Below are positions 54,433-64,000 of a stretch of DNA of 64,000 nt, piece after piece. The stretch is from Paraconiothyrium sp. Pb-2020 (taxonomy: Eukaryota > Ascomycota > Dothideomycetes > Pleosporales > Didymosphaeriaceae), in assembly GCA_022419385.1 (NCBI GenBank), contig JAJUBI010000002.1, positions 4,774,001 through 4,838,000 on the forward strand, read 5' to 3'. The position numbers and the translations under genes were made by a program. Below the pieces are notes generated by a model, which searched no databases, was not told where the DNA came from, and was given only the letters and a program-made list of their open reading frames with translations. Positions within the stretch are counted from its first letter, which is position 1. Every line of letters begins with the position of its first letter.

Positions 54433-54802
54433 TTAAAAGCAGCCATCGGTCTTATCCACGGCGCAGTGGTGAATTCCAGCATCGCCAAATGGGCAGCCTG
54501 CGGTATTTAGCATTCTCGCAGTCTCGAGAAAGGGACAACCTACACCAGACGCCAGCACAGCACCTGATAGCTGCTGAGTCACAGTAGTCGCCATCACCTT
54601 GGCACTTAGATGGTGGTCAGTTCATGATGATTTCGTTGCAAAGCAGTGAACGTACGCGCTTCTCCAGCTGAAAATATTCAGGAACGGCGGGAGCAGCAGC
54701 ACCTAGAGTGGCGAAGATAACAGCGACAATGGCGAACTTCCTGTGGAGCTCTTGGATCAGTCTCGCGTTCACCAATTGCTATGGGACTGGGGAAAATCAC
54801 AT
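54433..54802 (-). CDS. Small secreted cysteine-containing peptide, about 74 aa, 3 exons, start codon split by an intron
   Basis: No ORF in any single frame shows this gene. Exon 1 ends at 54801 with AT; a 60-bp GT-AG intron with a CTGAT branch point follows; exon 2 (54656-54740) begins with G, completing the ATG. Exon 2 encodes a textbook signal peptide (KFAIVAVIFATLGAAAPA) and ends in LEKR at a GTACGT donor. Exon 3 (54433-54570) continues in frame to a TAA and contains four cysteines, in VGCPFLE, AGCPFGD, HHCAVD and DGCF. The KR pair is a likely Kex2 site, leaving a mature peptide of about 45 residues. An alternative acceptor 3 bases upstream would add one Gln. Function is unknown; it has the profile of a candidate effector or pheromone-like peptide. 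Confidence 0.6.
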
Positions 54803-57800
54803 TGTGATTGTGGTTGAAGACTGGTTTGCAGTGATGACGATTGATTGAAGTGTGTGGGATTGAGAAGTAAAGGCTTGGGAGTGAGTGCGATGAAGGTTCT
54901 GTCGGGGAGAGGGAGGTGTTCTTATACTTTTCCTGGCCATCCTTTGCTGGGTTTTCGCATGTTTCGGTCAGCCCTTCTCCTCTTTCCCCCTGGCTACCGC
55001 TTATCATCCTCCTCCTATTCCTAGACACTGCCTGGCTTGTCTCTGACCTTGTCGATCCTATACTGAAGTGTTCCTACGATGGGTCCCTCACTATATCACT
55101 GGGATCATGTCATCCTAACTCCACTTCGATCACTACGGACTTACCGGAGCAGGTCACATACACCAGTACGTCGTCAGACTGCGGCCCTGATATTAAGGGA
55201 TCGAGCATAGGATGCTTCAGCAAAATGCATTCTGTGTCATGCATTCGTGGCTGTGACCTTCGACTACTGTCGATCTCCAGCTCAGGTCCTCCAGCAAGGT
55301 TACCCAAGTGGTGGTCCATGAACCATGGTCATTTGCCTGCTCACGTCCCTTTGCACTACGCATTTATACGCTCACCACTTAAGGCTGTGCAAACTTTCAT
55401 CTGCTGGACACGGCTTTTCGCTGCTAAATGGACGAGGTTTTGCGTTACCCAGAAGTACCATAAAGAGTTTGGTTATCATCATTTCACATAAAAGCGCATT
55501 TACGATGTATTACGTAGTTGTGTGTTGTTTAGATGTTATGATGTGCCGATTCGAATGCAGACCTTCACCCTCCATACAAGATTGTGGAGTACTAAACCAT
55601 ATGGCCGCTTCCGGGGTCCGCCTCCGGGCCGACCTTACGGTGTACCCGCAACCCTAAAGTACTGAGTTCTATTCTGCCCGCATCCAAATTCTTCGATTCT
55701 TTGGGACCCTTCGAGCCCACGTAACTAGATTAGGTGCGTACACTAAGACTGAAACGTGTACATGCATGCCCAAGTGCCTCTGGTAAAAACGTCATCGTAT
55801 TACACGCACCAGGCTGAAGAGTTAATGCGGCTAGAGGAAGAAGAGTTATTCGCCGGTTCCTAGGTAATTTTTGCTGTTTCAGACTACTTTGCGCTTCGCG
55901 CGCTCGCACTCATCCGAGTAAGCTGAATCCAAGATCGGCAAGCACGTGACCTTGGGGTCCAAATCTAGTAATCGGGAGACCTAGGTCTTATGAGCGATTG
56001 GATGGCTATTGGCACCTACAGTAAAATAGCGCTTACCATCGTCGATGTGCAATATATATGGGTCGTCTTCCGTGCCCAGGTGCTCTTACACAAGCGCAAG
56101 TCCCATTGCACGGAGAGGCAATAGTGTGCGACGCATAGGACTGGCATGCCCAGTTGGCCACATCAAGTGGACCTTGGTGGAGTGACAATAGTTGTTGAAG
56201 GGCCGATCCAAGTTGCAGATAGGAAGCACTTCGCGCTCTGCACAGCCCCCAGATTCTGATTGCTCTAATTTCGCGCGGAACAATAAGAAAAATGCGATCT
56301 CGTATGAACACTGCAAGCTAGATCTACGAGAAAATATTGGTACAGAAGTACTTGCACTTGGTGGAGATCGTCCTGAAACTTTGCCGTTTGTTCACTACGC
56401 GATTGCCGGCCGAGATACGTTCTAGGCAGGTAGGGTTCAAATAGAGGTACTGGTCTTGCCGGAGAGTTTAGTTTGCTGGATGGTGAGTGCTCGCAAGCTT
56501 AGTTTCGATTGGACCTCCGAGGAGGACCGGAGTAGAGATGCGCAAAAGACGTGCCGATCAGATTCGCTTAGTCTGAGCGAAGAGCGAGAACCGAAACACT
56601 TGTCGATGCTTGAAATGTCGGGTAACATACGCCGATGGCCGACAATATCGCCCGCCTGATGTTCCAGTTGGAAGATTTGTTCGGAAATAACGCGGTCGAA
56701 GTGAGAGAGGCTCGTATAACCCCATTGAGAAGCTTACGAAGGGTCCACCGCAGACTCACAGTACCCCAATCAAGACGTGCACGACTTAACCCATGACAGT
56801 GTTTCTCAATGCAAGCTTACCTGCAGGCCCACAGTTGCTTAGGTCCTTCAAGCATTACAGCTCTAAATGATGAGGCACCTAAGTACTCCTCGTGGGATAT
56901 CTTGCTACTGTTCTTCAGCAACGAAACTTGAAGGTTTTTGTGAGAAAATAGGCTTCTCTGGTATATAGACTATCTATCGCGTATCAGTGATAGAGTTCTC
57001 TTTTGCTGGTGCGTTTTGCGCGTCACAGTATAAATTCGGAAAAATGGGGAAAACTTGATTGGACATCAATCTAAGGCACCTCCTCCGTGGTGCGTCCCAC
57101 TGGACAAAAATGGTGGTAAGCTCCTCTCATAACTACAAACTGGTGCCCTGGAACATTCAACTAATCATGGTAAGCCTCGATCAGGGAGTATTTAAGATTG
57201 TGCAGCAATAATCTTACATCCGAGCGTCTTCGTCTGCACTGCAGGCACCGGATCTGCCAAAGTAGCGATTTAAGCGACTCAAGTTCGTTTCAAGTGCAAG
57301 GTTATGCGACATCTTAGTGGGGTTCGCTTTATTCTAGCAACTCTTACGTCCTATAGCAGGCTCTGTCGTAGATTGTTGCTTCACTGTTCGTAAAAGGTAT
57401 CTTTTACACCTGCATGATTGCGGAATGACAACAATATAGAACAGAACATGATATTCGCTCCTACTTGCTCAATTGAGATGGTCGACAATCAAGAGCTCTA
57501 CATGTACTGGTTTTTATGTGAGTGGTTCCAGAAATCTTTTCACGCATTAGAATCTTGCGTAGCTGAGATGCTCATCGATACGTCAATGCACATTTGCCTT
57601 CAGCAATCATCAAGACCCACGCCGGAAAGCTTCACTGGGGCTCTTGGGGGTGGTTCGAGGACCGAACACTCACCTAGCTCAGATCGCACTCGTCGCTCTG
57701 CCCCCAGTCCTGACTTCTAGTGATTTTGAGAGCATGCCTAGGGTGGATACTAAATTCTTTTGCCCGGGTCCAAGATCTCAAATACGAATTTGACCTGAAG

Positions 57801-58333
57801 GCTGCAATGCCATCTAAAATTTTATAGGTCGGCTTGTTGAGACCTCGTGCAATTACTTCAAGAATTTGATAGACGTTAAGTTGCCATCCTTGTAGTCAAT
57901 GGCGCGAATAAAGCCTACTAAAAGCCATCATAGGTACATTTCTTCGGAGGTTTTTGGTCTTCTTTTTACAGAGCCGGTGCTTGACGATAGACACCACCTA
58001 GGTACGTTGCGTGTTTGGGTGCTGCACTACTCACCCTTAATTAACACATGGTACTAAATCTCTGAACGACTTCTCTGACAATCAAACTATCTATTAGTGG
58101 CTTGGGATGGATTCATATACATCCGCTCACGCACACTTTAGACCGACAGTCTTCACATTCAAATCATCGGTGTTGGCTCTCACCATTAGTACGAGAATGG
58201 TTAGCGTTTGCACTAGCGCGCCTTCCCAAACGAGATCGTGTAGCCTTACTTTGCCCAGCACGTAACACGCGAAGCACTCACACACCTTCGCGAGCATTCC
58301 GTCGCAGTTTCTAACCGTGGAGTCTCTGCTAAT
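54803..58333. other. Gene-poor stretch, 3.5 kb, no intact element
   Basis: Only short ORFs up to about 190 codons are present, with no recognisable domain. No long terminal repeat, terminal inverted repeat, reverse transcriptase or transposase motif was found by eye. A 100-codon + strand ORF at 57418-57720 ends in an Arg/Ser-rich tail and could be a fragment. The region may be old degenerated repeat DNA, but that is not shown. Confidence 0.45.
54921..54927 (-). promoter_or_regulatory. TATA-like element of the small secreted peptide gene
   Basis: On the minus strand it reads GTATAAG, about 120 bp upstream of the split start codon. The sequence between is CT/CA-rich, as in fungal leaders. Confidence 0.45.
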
Positions 58334-59397
58334 ATGGGTGCAGCTTTTAGCAAAGAACGGCAGCCGACATTCGCAGCAAAGGTGTCCGCCAATGTGAAAA
58401 AGAAGTACAAGAAAACGCGAGGAAGGAGCAACACACCAGAACTGAAGATCATATCTCAATCAATGAGGACGACAAATGGGCTGGATGAAATTGATCAAAG
58501 TCTAGCCACCTTGGACCTCATCGATATCTCCGACGCGGGCCCGCCATCCCATGCATGTCATTGGAACAAGCTGCCGACCGAGCTCAAGCTGCTGGTTTGC
58601 TCGCACTTGGGCCTTGTAAGTAGATACAGCACTATCGATGCGTTCACTTTTTGGAAGACATTCACTGATTGTGTGCGACAACGCAGATTCTGGAAGATCC
58701 TATACGCCATCCGAGTGTGACAGGTGCGAAATACCAGCTGGGACAGCTCAGCTATGGCTTCGTGAACAAGGAGTTCAGACAATTGAGCCAGGAAATCTGG
58801 TACAAGAAGAACACGTTCGTTGTTGCGCCGACCTGGATCTTTGACCGGGTAGAGACCGGTGTAAGGGGGCACACAGTTCTCACATACCCTGAGCCACGGA
58901 ATGGCCACCTCGTCCGTAGCCTTCAGGCAGAATTTACAGTGGGTTGGGGACCTCGTACGCGTCAGGCCATTCGGTGTCGGGCGGACAACTGGCGCTATCT
59001 CTTACGCCCGACACGGGATGCGTTAATATCAGAATGGCGTTCAGAACCTCGAGGACCACTCTTTTCCTACTCTTGTAGCTGTGGAGGACCTTGCCCCCTG
59101 ACATTTCGCACGACGCAATGGCAGAAGTGCTTCCCGTTCCTCGACAAGCTTACGATAAATCTTCGACTGACTAATGGTTTTGAGGGATGTCGTGCTGGTT
59201 GCAGCCGTCACTCGCACGACTACCAAGACGCATTGTCTCTAAAAAAGCTCGCCTATCGTATTATGCGGCTGCTGGGGGTCTCAGAAATAATGATTAGTGC
59301 AAAGGAAGTGGATGTGCGCGTCTATAGTTATTGTGGATACGCAGCCAAATACTTGCAGTTTGCCATCAAGCGCAAAATGAAGAGGCAAGGCGACTGA
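58334..59397 (+). CDS. F-box-like protein with N-myristoylation-type start, 330 aa, 2 exons
   Basis: Exons are 58334-58615 and 58687-59397, phase 0. The N-terminus MGAAFSKERQ fits the N-myristoylation pattern (Gly2, small residue at 6) and is followed by a Lys-rich segment, which together would favour membrane association. An F-box-like stretch WNKLPTELKLLVCSHLGL lies at about residues 77-94. The intron falls just after it. The second exon encodes a Cys-rich central segment (SCSCGGPCPLTF, GCRAGCSRH) and a Lys/Arg-rich end. No named family was recognised beyond the F-box-like core. It lies convergent to the carrier gene, 253 bp apart. Confidence 0.7.
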
Positions 59398-59650
59398 GCA
59401 CATAAATCAGAACCAACGCTCATTGATGCGATTACTTTGAAGCATTTCGAGGAGATGCTGTGGATAGTCCATCCACCTGGCTCTTACAAAAACAACTGCT
59501 ACCCGAGATTATGGATACCTTGGAATGAAGAAGGAAAGAGAAATTGGGTACAATCGCTCTCAGTGCCGTCCTGCTTGCGAGTACCGATGGTTTGGTGACT
59601 GAATGCGGAACGAGCATCTTGAGTTTACGATGACGATGAGGAGCGATGGT

Positions 59651-60623
59651 TCACCTGCAAAAGCTTTTATTATGACCTTTGGTCATTGTCATTAGACTAG
59701 TCACCTGCTCGAATACTGTGTACACTATGCCGGTACTGAACACTAATCTACCTAAGCGTGATGTGCTTCCGCTCCAGAATCCGCGCATGCCATGCTCATG
59801 CATTATGCTTCGACACGCCTCGCGCATGTTTTCTCCGTGTGCACTTTGAGCCCTTGTCTTGATAGTATCGAAAGGCTGTGTCAGATACACTGTGACAGTA
59901 CCTGCCAGCGCTCCCATGGCGAAGGTCAATGGGCTACTCTGTTGGAGGCCATTCCGCCGCGCCATCTCTTTCTCTACATTATAGAAACCCATCTTGATTC
60001 CAGAAGTCGAGGCTTGCTTCAATGTTGTCGAAAGTAGCCCGTGATATAGACTTGATAGGCCGTGCATCCGAATCATGAGTTTGAAGGCTTGATATTCTGA
60101 GCGGTAAAGCTTGTTCGTGTTCTTTGCGTCCTCGATGAGCAAGGTCTTCATCCGCTCGGTCGGTGTGACGGCGAAGATACTTTCTGCTGTACCAGCTAGC
60201 ACTCCAGCTAACACTCCGTGGACTGGTGACAGAGCACCCTTTTCGTCGGAAAGATAGTTGCGAAGACGGTAGAAGGTCAAGAGCCGAACGCTGGCTTTGA
60301 ATGCAGTGCCGATAACCATGCTTGATGAACCCGTATATAGTGCGCCGAAGCCTTCATTCTTCACGACACTCGTGATAACTGAGAATGGGTTCTTTCGGGC
60401 GCTTGGGACAGTGTAGCTGCACGCGTGTTTTCGCAATTTCAAAGGGATAGGTTGCTGCTGACTCGACGGCTCCTGCGATGGCGGCAGAAGCCATTGTGAC
60501 GCCAACAGATACTTGCTTCGCTTTCGGAACAGCAGCCTCATGTCGGCGAGGCTTTTGCGGCCGGCTGAAGCTGATGAAGGTCGAAAACGGGAGCTGGACA
60601 ACAGTGGGCGAAGACATCTCCAT
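59651..60623 (-). CDS. Mitochondrial carrier, tricarboxylate/citrate (CTP1)-like, one frame break
   Basis: This is an SLC25 carrier of the inner mitochondrial membrane. Three repeats are visible: TYPFEIAKTRVQL (first PxxxxxR motif), then VTPTERMKTLLIED (second), then TQPFDTIKTRAQS (third). Late signs are SGIKMGFYNVEKEM and GFWSGSTSRLGRLVFSTGIV, close to fungal citrate transport proteins. The frame is broken at about 60393-60395, where a TTT run (AAA on the coding strand) has one base too many. Dropping one joins KRPK to NPFSVITSVVKNEGF, giving 323 aa, the normal length. No intron can explain it. ATG 60623 is used; 60617 (MSSPTVV) is also possible. It is divergent from the Zn2Cys6 gene at 60881, with 257 bp between starts. 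Confidence 0.82.
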
Positions 60624-60880
60624 GATGCTTATGGCGTAGGTTCTTTGGGCGATGATTGATGGACATGATGGCCACGAACTGCTTTAAAGCAAGGTGCGGA
60701 CTTGGAGAATGGATGTTGAGACTACCACTACGGAGTCGATGTTGAGGTTGAGGTCAGATTCGGTCGCTCCCGCGGCTTGGCTTGCCGCGGCAAGCGTCCT
60801 CACCAAGCTCTGCTCACCGTCCCCAACCCCCAGACTACTCCACAACCACCTAAACCCATCTCCACAGACGTTGAGACATC

Positions 60881-63113
60881 ATGGAAAGTCGCGAGGACAT
60901 GCGTCCGAGAGCAGGGCGCAAATGGAAACGAGCGCCCGAGGCCTGTACCTTCTGTCGTCGAAGAAAGGTTCGCCATACCCGACCCGCGGGCAGCCGTGTT
61001 GCACGTGACCCAGACATCTGCCCAGCCTAACTTCCACAGATCAAATGCAGCACAGAACGACCGACATGCATGAATTGCAAGATGCACGGAAAGACGTGCC
61101 ATTATGCGCCAATCGATAGTGGTCTCCGTATACGAAATGTTCGTCGGGAGGAGCCGGTCGAGTACACCTCTCCCGCGGCAACAACTCCGGAAGCAAGCAT
61201 GACAGCGTCCGAAGAGAACTCTCCCGTTACGAAACAATCCGAGGAATGGACTGAAAAGGGTCTCGTCGCAGAAGCGGCACGCCAGCGCCAGTTTGAACAA
61301 GTCAATGCTCGTCTGGGGAAGCTTGACTTTGACGGCGTAGAGCCAGAACTTGGCCTTCACTTGTTGTCTCTGCATTGGAATCGCCAACACCATACGTTCC
61401 TCATTACGTATCGTCCAGCTTTCATGCGGGACATGGCTTGCAATGGCCCATACTTCTCAAAATTACTTCTGAACGCCATATACTTTAGTGCAGCAAAATT
61501 CAGTCCACGGCACGAGCTGAGACGAGAACGCGATAATGTTCGTACCGCGGGTTGGCGGTTTCGTGAAAGAGTTCGGGAGCTATTGGGTGGAGCGCTCGAC
61601 AAAAGTGACATAACAACGATCCAGGCTTTGTTGATCATGACTAATTCACTCTTTGCGCTTGGCGACGAGCGCAGTGCTGCATGGCTGTATGCCGGCTTAG
61701 CTTTTCGTATGATCGTAGATCTAGGCATGCATGTTGAGTCGCCAAAGCTCACTAGCCATCGTAAATTCTCGGATGAGGATTCCGAGATTCGAAGGCGTGT
61801 CTTTTGGGCTGCCTTTGGTAGGTCGACTGGCCATGACACATGACTTGACACTAACATTCGAGAAGTGGTCGACAAAATCCAGAGCTTGTATCAGGGCCGA
61901 CCTGTTACTATCAAAGAATCCGATACTTTAGTACCTATCAAGTTCCTCGACACTTTCGAGGAATTCGAGCCCTGGACACCTCTTGCATACTCCACTCAAC
62001 CAAGCGTGGCTTATCCAGGTTCTCCATCGTATACCGTCTCTACATTTCGATATCTCTGCGAGTTGTCGGTGATCCTTAGTGATATACTAAGCACCATATA
62101 CACCGAGAGAAGCTTTCAAAATACCCCTGGAGAGCTTTCGGTTAAGCTAGAAACGATCAATGCAAGACTTGCAAAGTGGTACGATGCTCTTCCGGGACAT
62201 CTTTCTGCAACTTCGCAGAAAGCAGCAATAACCCCTCCCCCGCATGTACTGAACCTACAGTAAGTGATCCTGGCATCCTCGCGTGGCATTCTATCTAATT
62301 TCCAATAGAGCTCTGTACCATGTACTCGTGATTCTTCTACACCATCCTTTCATTACGGATGGCCATCATTATCACGCATACCGTAACATCTCTGCAAAGT
62401 CTCTCAAGGCATGTGCGACCGCTGCTAATGCCATTGTGCAACTAGTACGAGCATACGACAAGGCCTTCAGTGTGAGAAGGGCACCTTATCTCATCTCCTA
62501 CGCAACGTATATGGCCGCAACAATCTATGTGCGTATTGCAGCAAAGAGGCCTGCTGGATCGGACGCGCATAACAGTCTAGGGACTTGCCTGGCCGTGTTC
62601 AATGAGAACCAGCAGACCAACTCAGCGGTACGACGTGCCAATGCGCTGGTACAGAATCTCATGAAGAGACTCGGTGTAACCGTGCCTAACACCAGTCAAA
62701 TCCATATTGACAAAGATGGGGCTGACGGAGAACATCCTGATCATATGGCTGCGACCGAAAAAGGGTCATTAAGTCAGGAGCCTGGCCTGCAAGGTCTTGA
62801 CATCGATAGCATTATACAGAGCTTCGTTCGTGAAGCCGAAAGTCAGCAAGCAACCCGAGCGACACTAGCTGGCCCTGTTGATACGACGACGCAATTAGAC
62901 AGCTCTGCACTTGCGCCCGACATGACGTCTTCCACTCAGCAAAACAATACCGGCGCATTACCGTACGACTACACTACGAACTGGGGACCCCCGGGACAGA
63001 TTCAACCGCAGGCTGAGGGCATGATGTCTCTAGATGATTTATTCTATGGTTTCAATAGCTCTGCTCTGGATAGTTTTCCGGTTACGCCCTTGCCAGGATG
63101 GGAGCCTCTGTGA
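60881..63113 (+). CDS. Zn2Cys6 transcription factor with fungal-specific TF domain, 687 aa, 4 exons
   Basis: Exons are 60881-60967, 61040-61817, 61866-62259 and 62309-63113. The zinc cluster spans intron 1: Cys 22, 25 and 32 in ACTFCRRRKIKC, then Cys 39, 42 and 49 in PTCMNCKMHGKTC. Intron 1 uses a weaker GTTCGC donor but is the only choice that completes the cluster. The middle TF domain has LGLHLLSLHWNRQHHTFLIT, WLYAGLAFRMIVDLGMH, RRRVFWAAFVVDKIQSLYQG across intron 2, and HVLVILLHHPF. The C-terminus is acidic and Gln/Ser/Thr-rich, a likely activation region. It belongs to the large group related to nitrogen or amide regulators, but the target is unknown. It ends 30 bp from the RRM gene. Confidence 0.9.
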
Positions 63114-63143
63114 ATTTCCGTCTAGATATACTCGCGCCACGGC

Positions 63144-63963
63144 TCATACACTTGGGTCTAAGTCATCTTGTTCCTCCCTCCAATGTGTCCTCTCCAGGCC
63201 TTTGCCGTCGGCTCGCTGTGCGACTCCTAAACGCACCTTGCCTCCCCAACACTCCGCACCATTCAGCTGCTGCATAGCTCGCTCTGCTTCCTCCGCACTC
63301 TCCAGGTCAACAAAAGCGTGCTGTACGTCTTTGTTGGTTCCGCGCACATCTTCTCGTGGCCACTTCACCTTTGAAACAGCTTCAACGGCGAACCCTCTGA
63401 ACAATTCGCGAAGCTCAGCATCAGAGGTGTGTTGGTTGGCCGGCTTGGGCATTCCGCTCACGATAAGGCGGCGCCGCCTATGGATCGGAAGAAGTAGGGA
63501 TGTCGTGTCGTGCTCGACTGGGGAGAACGTGGACGTTCCCCAACGTGTAAGCTGTAGCTGCGTGGCTGTCCTTCGATCGCTATGTTTCTGCACGCAAGGC
63601 TTGACATGTACTGGGCGAGTAAGGACCGTGGTCCCAGTAAGGACTTCGAGAGCTTTGGTGGCTTCTTCGGGGCTGGCGAGGTCAACGAAGCAGTACCCAG
63701 GGTTACGATTGGTGAAGCGATCGATGGCCATGTCGATGTTAACTCTGCGGTTTTATTGTCAGTGATGGCTACCTCTGCTAAGTGCTTTTGAGAAAAATGT
63801 ACACGTCAAGACCAGCACCTTGGAACAATCCTGCTACATCGGCTCTCTGCGCTATGTATGGAAGGCTACCCACATGTACACGCGTTGGGCTTGCGGGTAG
63901 GCGTGAAGCAGATTCATCATGTTGTAGAACACGCTCACGGCCCATTGTCTTGCAATAGTCCAT
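63144..63963 (-). CDS. RNA-binding protein with two RRMs, 5' end at or beyond window edge
   Basis: Exons are 63803-63963 and 63144-63744, joined in phase 2 at GAGLDV-VNIDMAIDR. The first RRM is split by the intron: RVHVGSLPYIAQRADV (RNP2) in exon 1 and NPGYCFVDLASPEEATKAL (RNP1) in exon 2. A second RRM has RRLIVSGMPKPA and DVQHAFVDLESAEEAERAM. Two RRMs separated by an Arg-rich linker suggest an mRNA- or snRNA-binding nuclear protein, possibly mitochondrial in some lineages. ATG 63963 is in a plausible place, but the frame stays open upstream to the window end, so the true start may lie outside. Confidence 0.78.
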
Positions 63964-64000
63964 ACTCTGTCGGGTATATTGCAGTTGTGAAGGCTTCGGG

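Noticed and set aside
54803..58333. Suspected transposon remnant
   Set aside because: No terminal repeats, target-site duplication or transposase/reverse-transcriptase motifs could be seen, so no mobile element is annotated.

Overview
The window looks like nuclear DNA of a filamentous ascomycete, most likely a dothideomycete of the Pleosporales type. The evidence is short GT-AG introns (about 50-115 bp) with CTRAY-like branch points, spliced protein-coding genes on both strands, and fungus-restricted families: WetA, two Zn2Cys6 regulators, DUF3431, fungal F-box proteins, and GPI-anchored or cysteine-rich secreted proteins. No operons, prokaryotic signals, tRNA, rRNA or intact transposon were recognised. 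Exon structures were worked out by hand from splice signals and frame continuity.

Layout. 1-3930: gene-free, a strongly decayed higher-order tandem repeat of about 380 bp. 4.4-10.9 kb: divergent mitochondrial pair, CLU1 and a membrane-anchored P-loop ATPase. 11.7-14.4 kb: a 12-cysteine secreted protein and an unrecognised membrane protein. 15.8-18.3 kb: an MFS anion symporter-type transporter and an L-rhamnose mutarotase-like gene. 18.3-31 kb: accessory stretch with an orphan protein, an amidoligase-like protein, a DUF3431 type II membrane protein, a catalytically dead aspartic-protease homologue, a GPI-type protein and an F-box protein. 31.7-36.7 kb: a large secreted protein with an 18-bp minisatellite, and a secreted S33/TAP-like peptidase carrying a stop codon. 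37.9-48.7 kb: conserved core with a PhyH dioxygenase, TMEM234-like protein, WetA, exosome Rrp4, a PLD-family protein and a rhomboid protease. 49.3-53.4 kb: a DHA1-type transporter tail-to-tail with a Zn2Cys6 regulator. 53.4-58.3 kb: gene-poor, but hiding a three-exon small secreted peptide. 58.3-64 kb: F-box-like gene, mitochondrial citrate-type carrier, a second Zn2Cys6 regulator, and an RRM protein running to the window edge.

Two points matter most to a user. First, four otherwise intact conserved genes (P-loop ATPase, MFS at 15.8 kb, mutarotase, carrier) hold five frame breaks, each explained by exactly one missing or extra base, and a fifth gene (TAP-like peptidase) has one in-frame stop. 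Either consensus errors or real inactivation would produce this. Second, the likely novelties are the 380-bp repeat at the left edge, the two cysteine-rich secreted proteins (11.76 and 54.4 kb), the dead aspartic protease and the amidoligase-like gene.

The genes do not form one obvious pathway. Core mitochondrial and RNA-processing genes are interspersed with secreted or lineage-restricted ones. The only suggestive functional pairings are MFS plus mutarotase, and transporter plus regulator at 49-53 kb.
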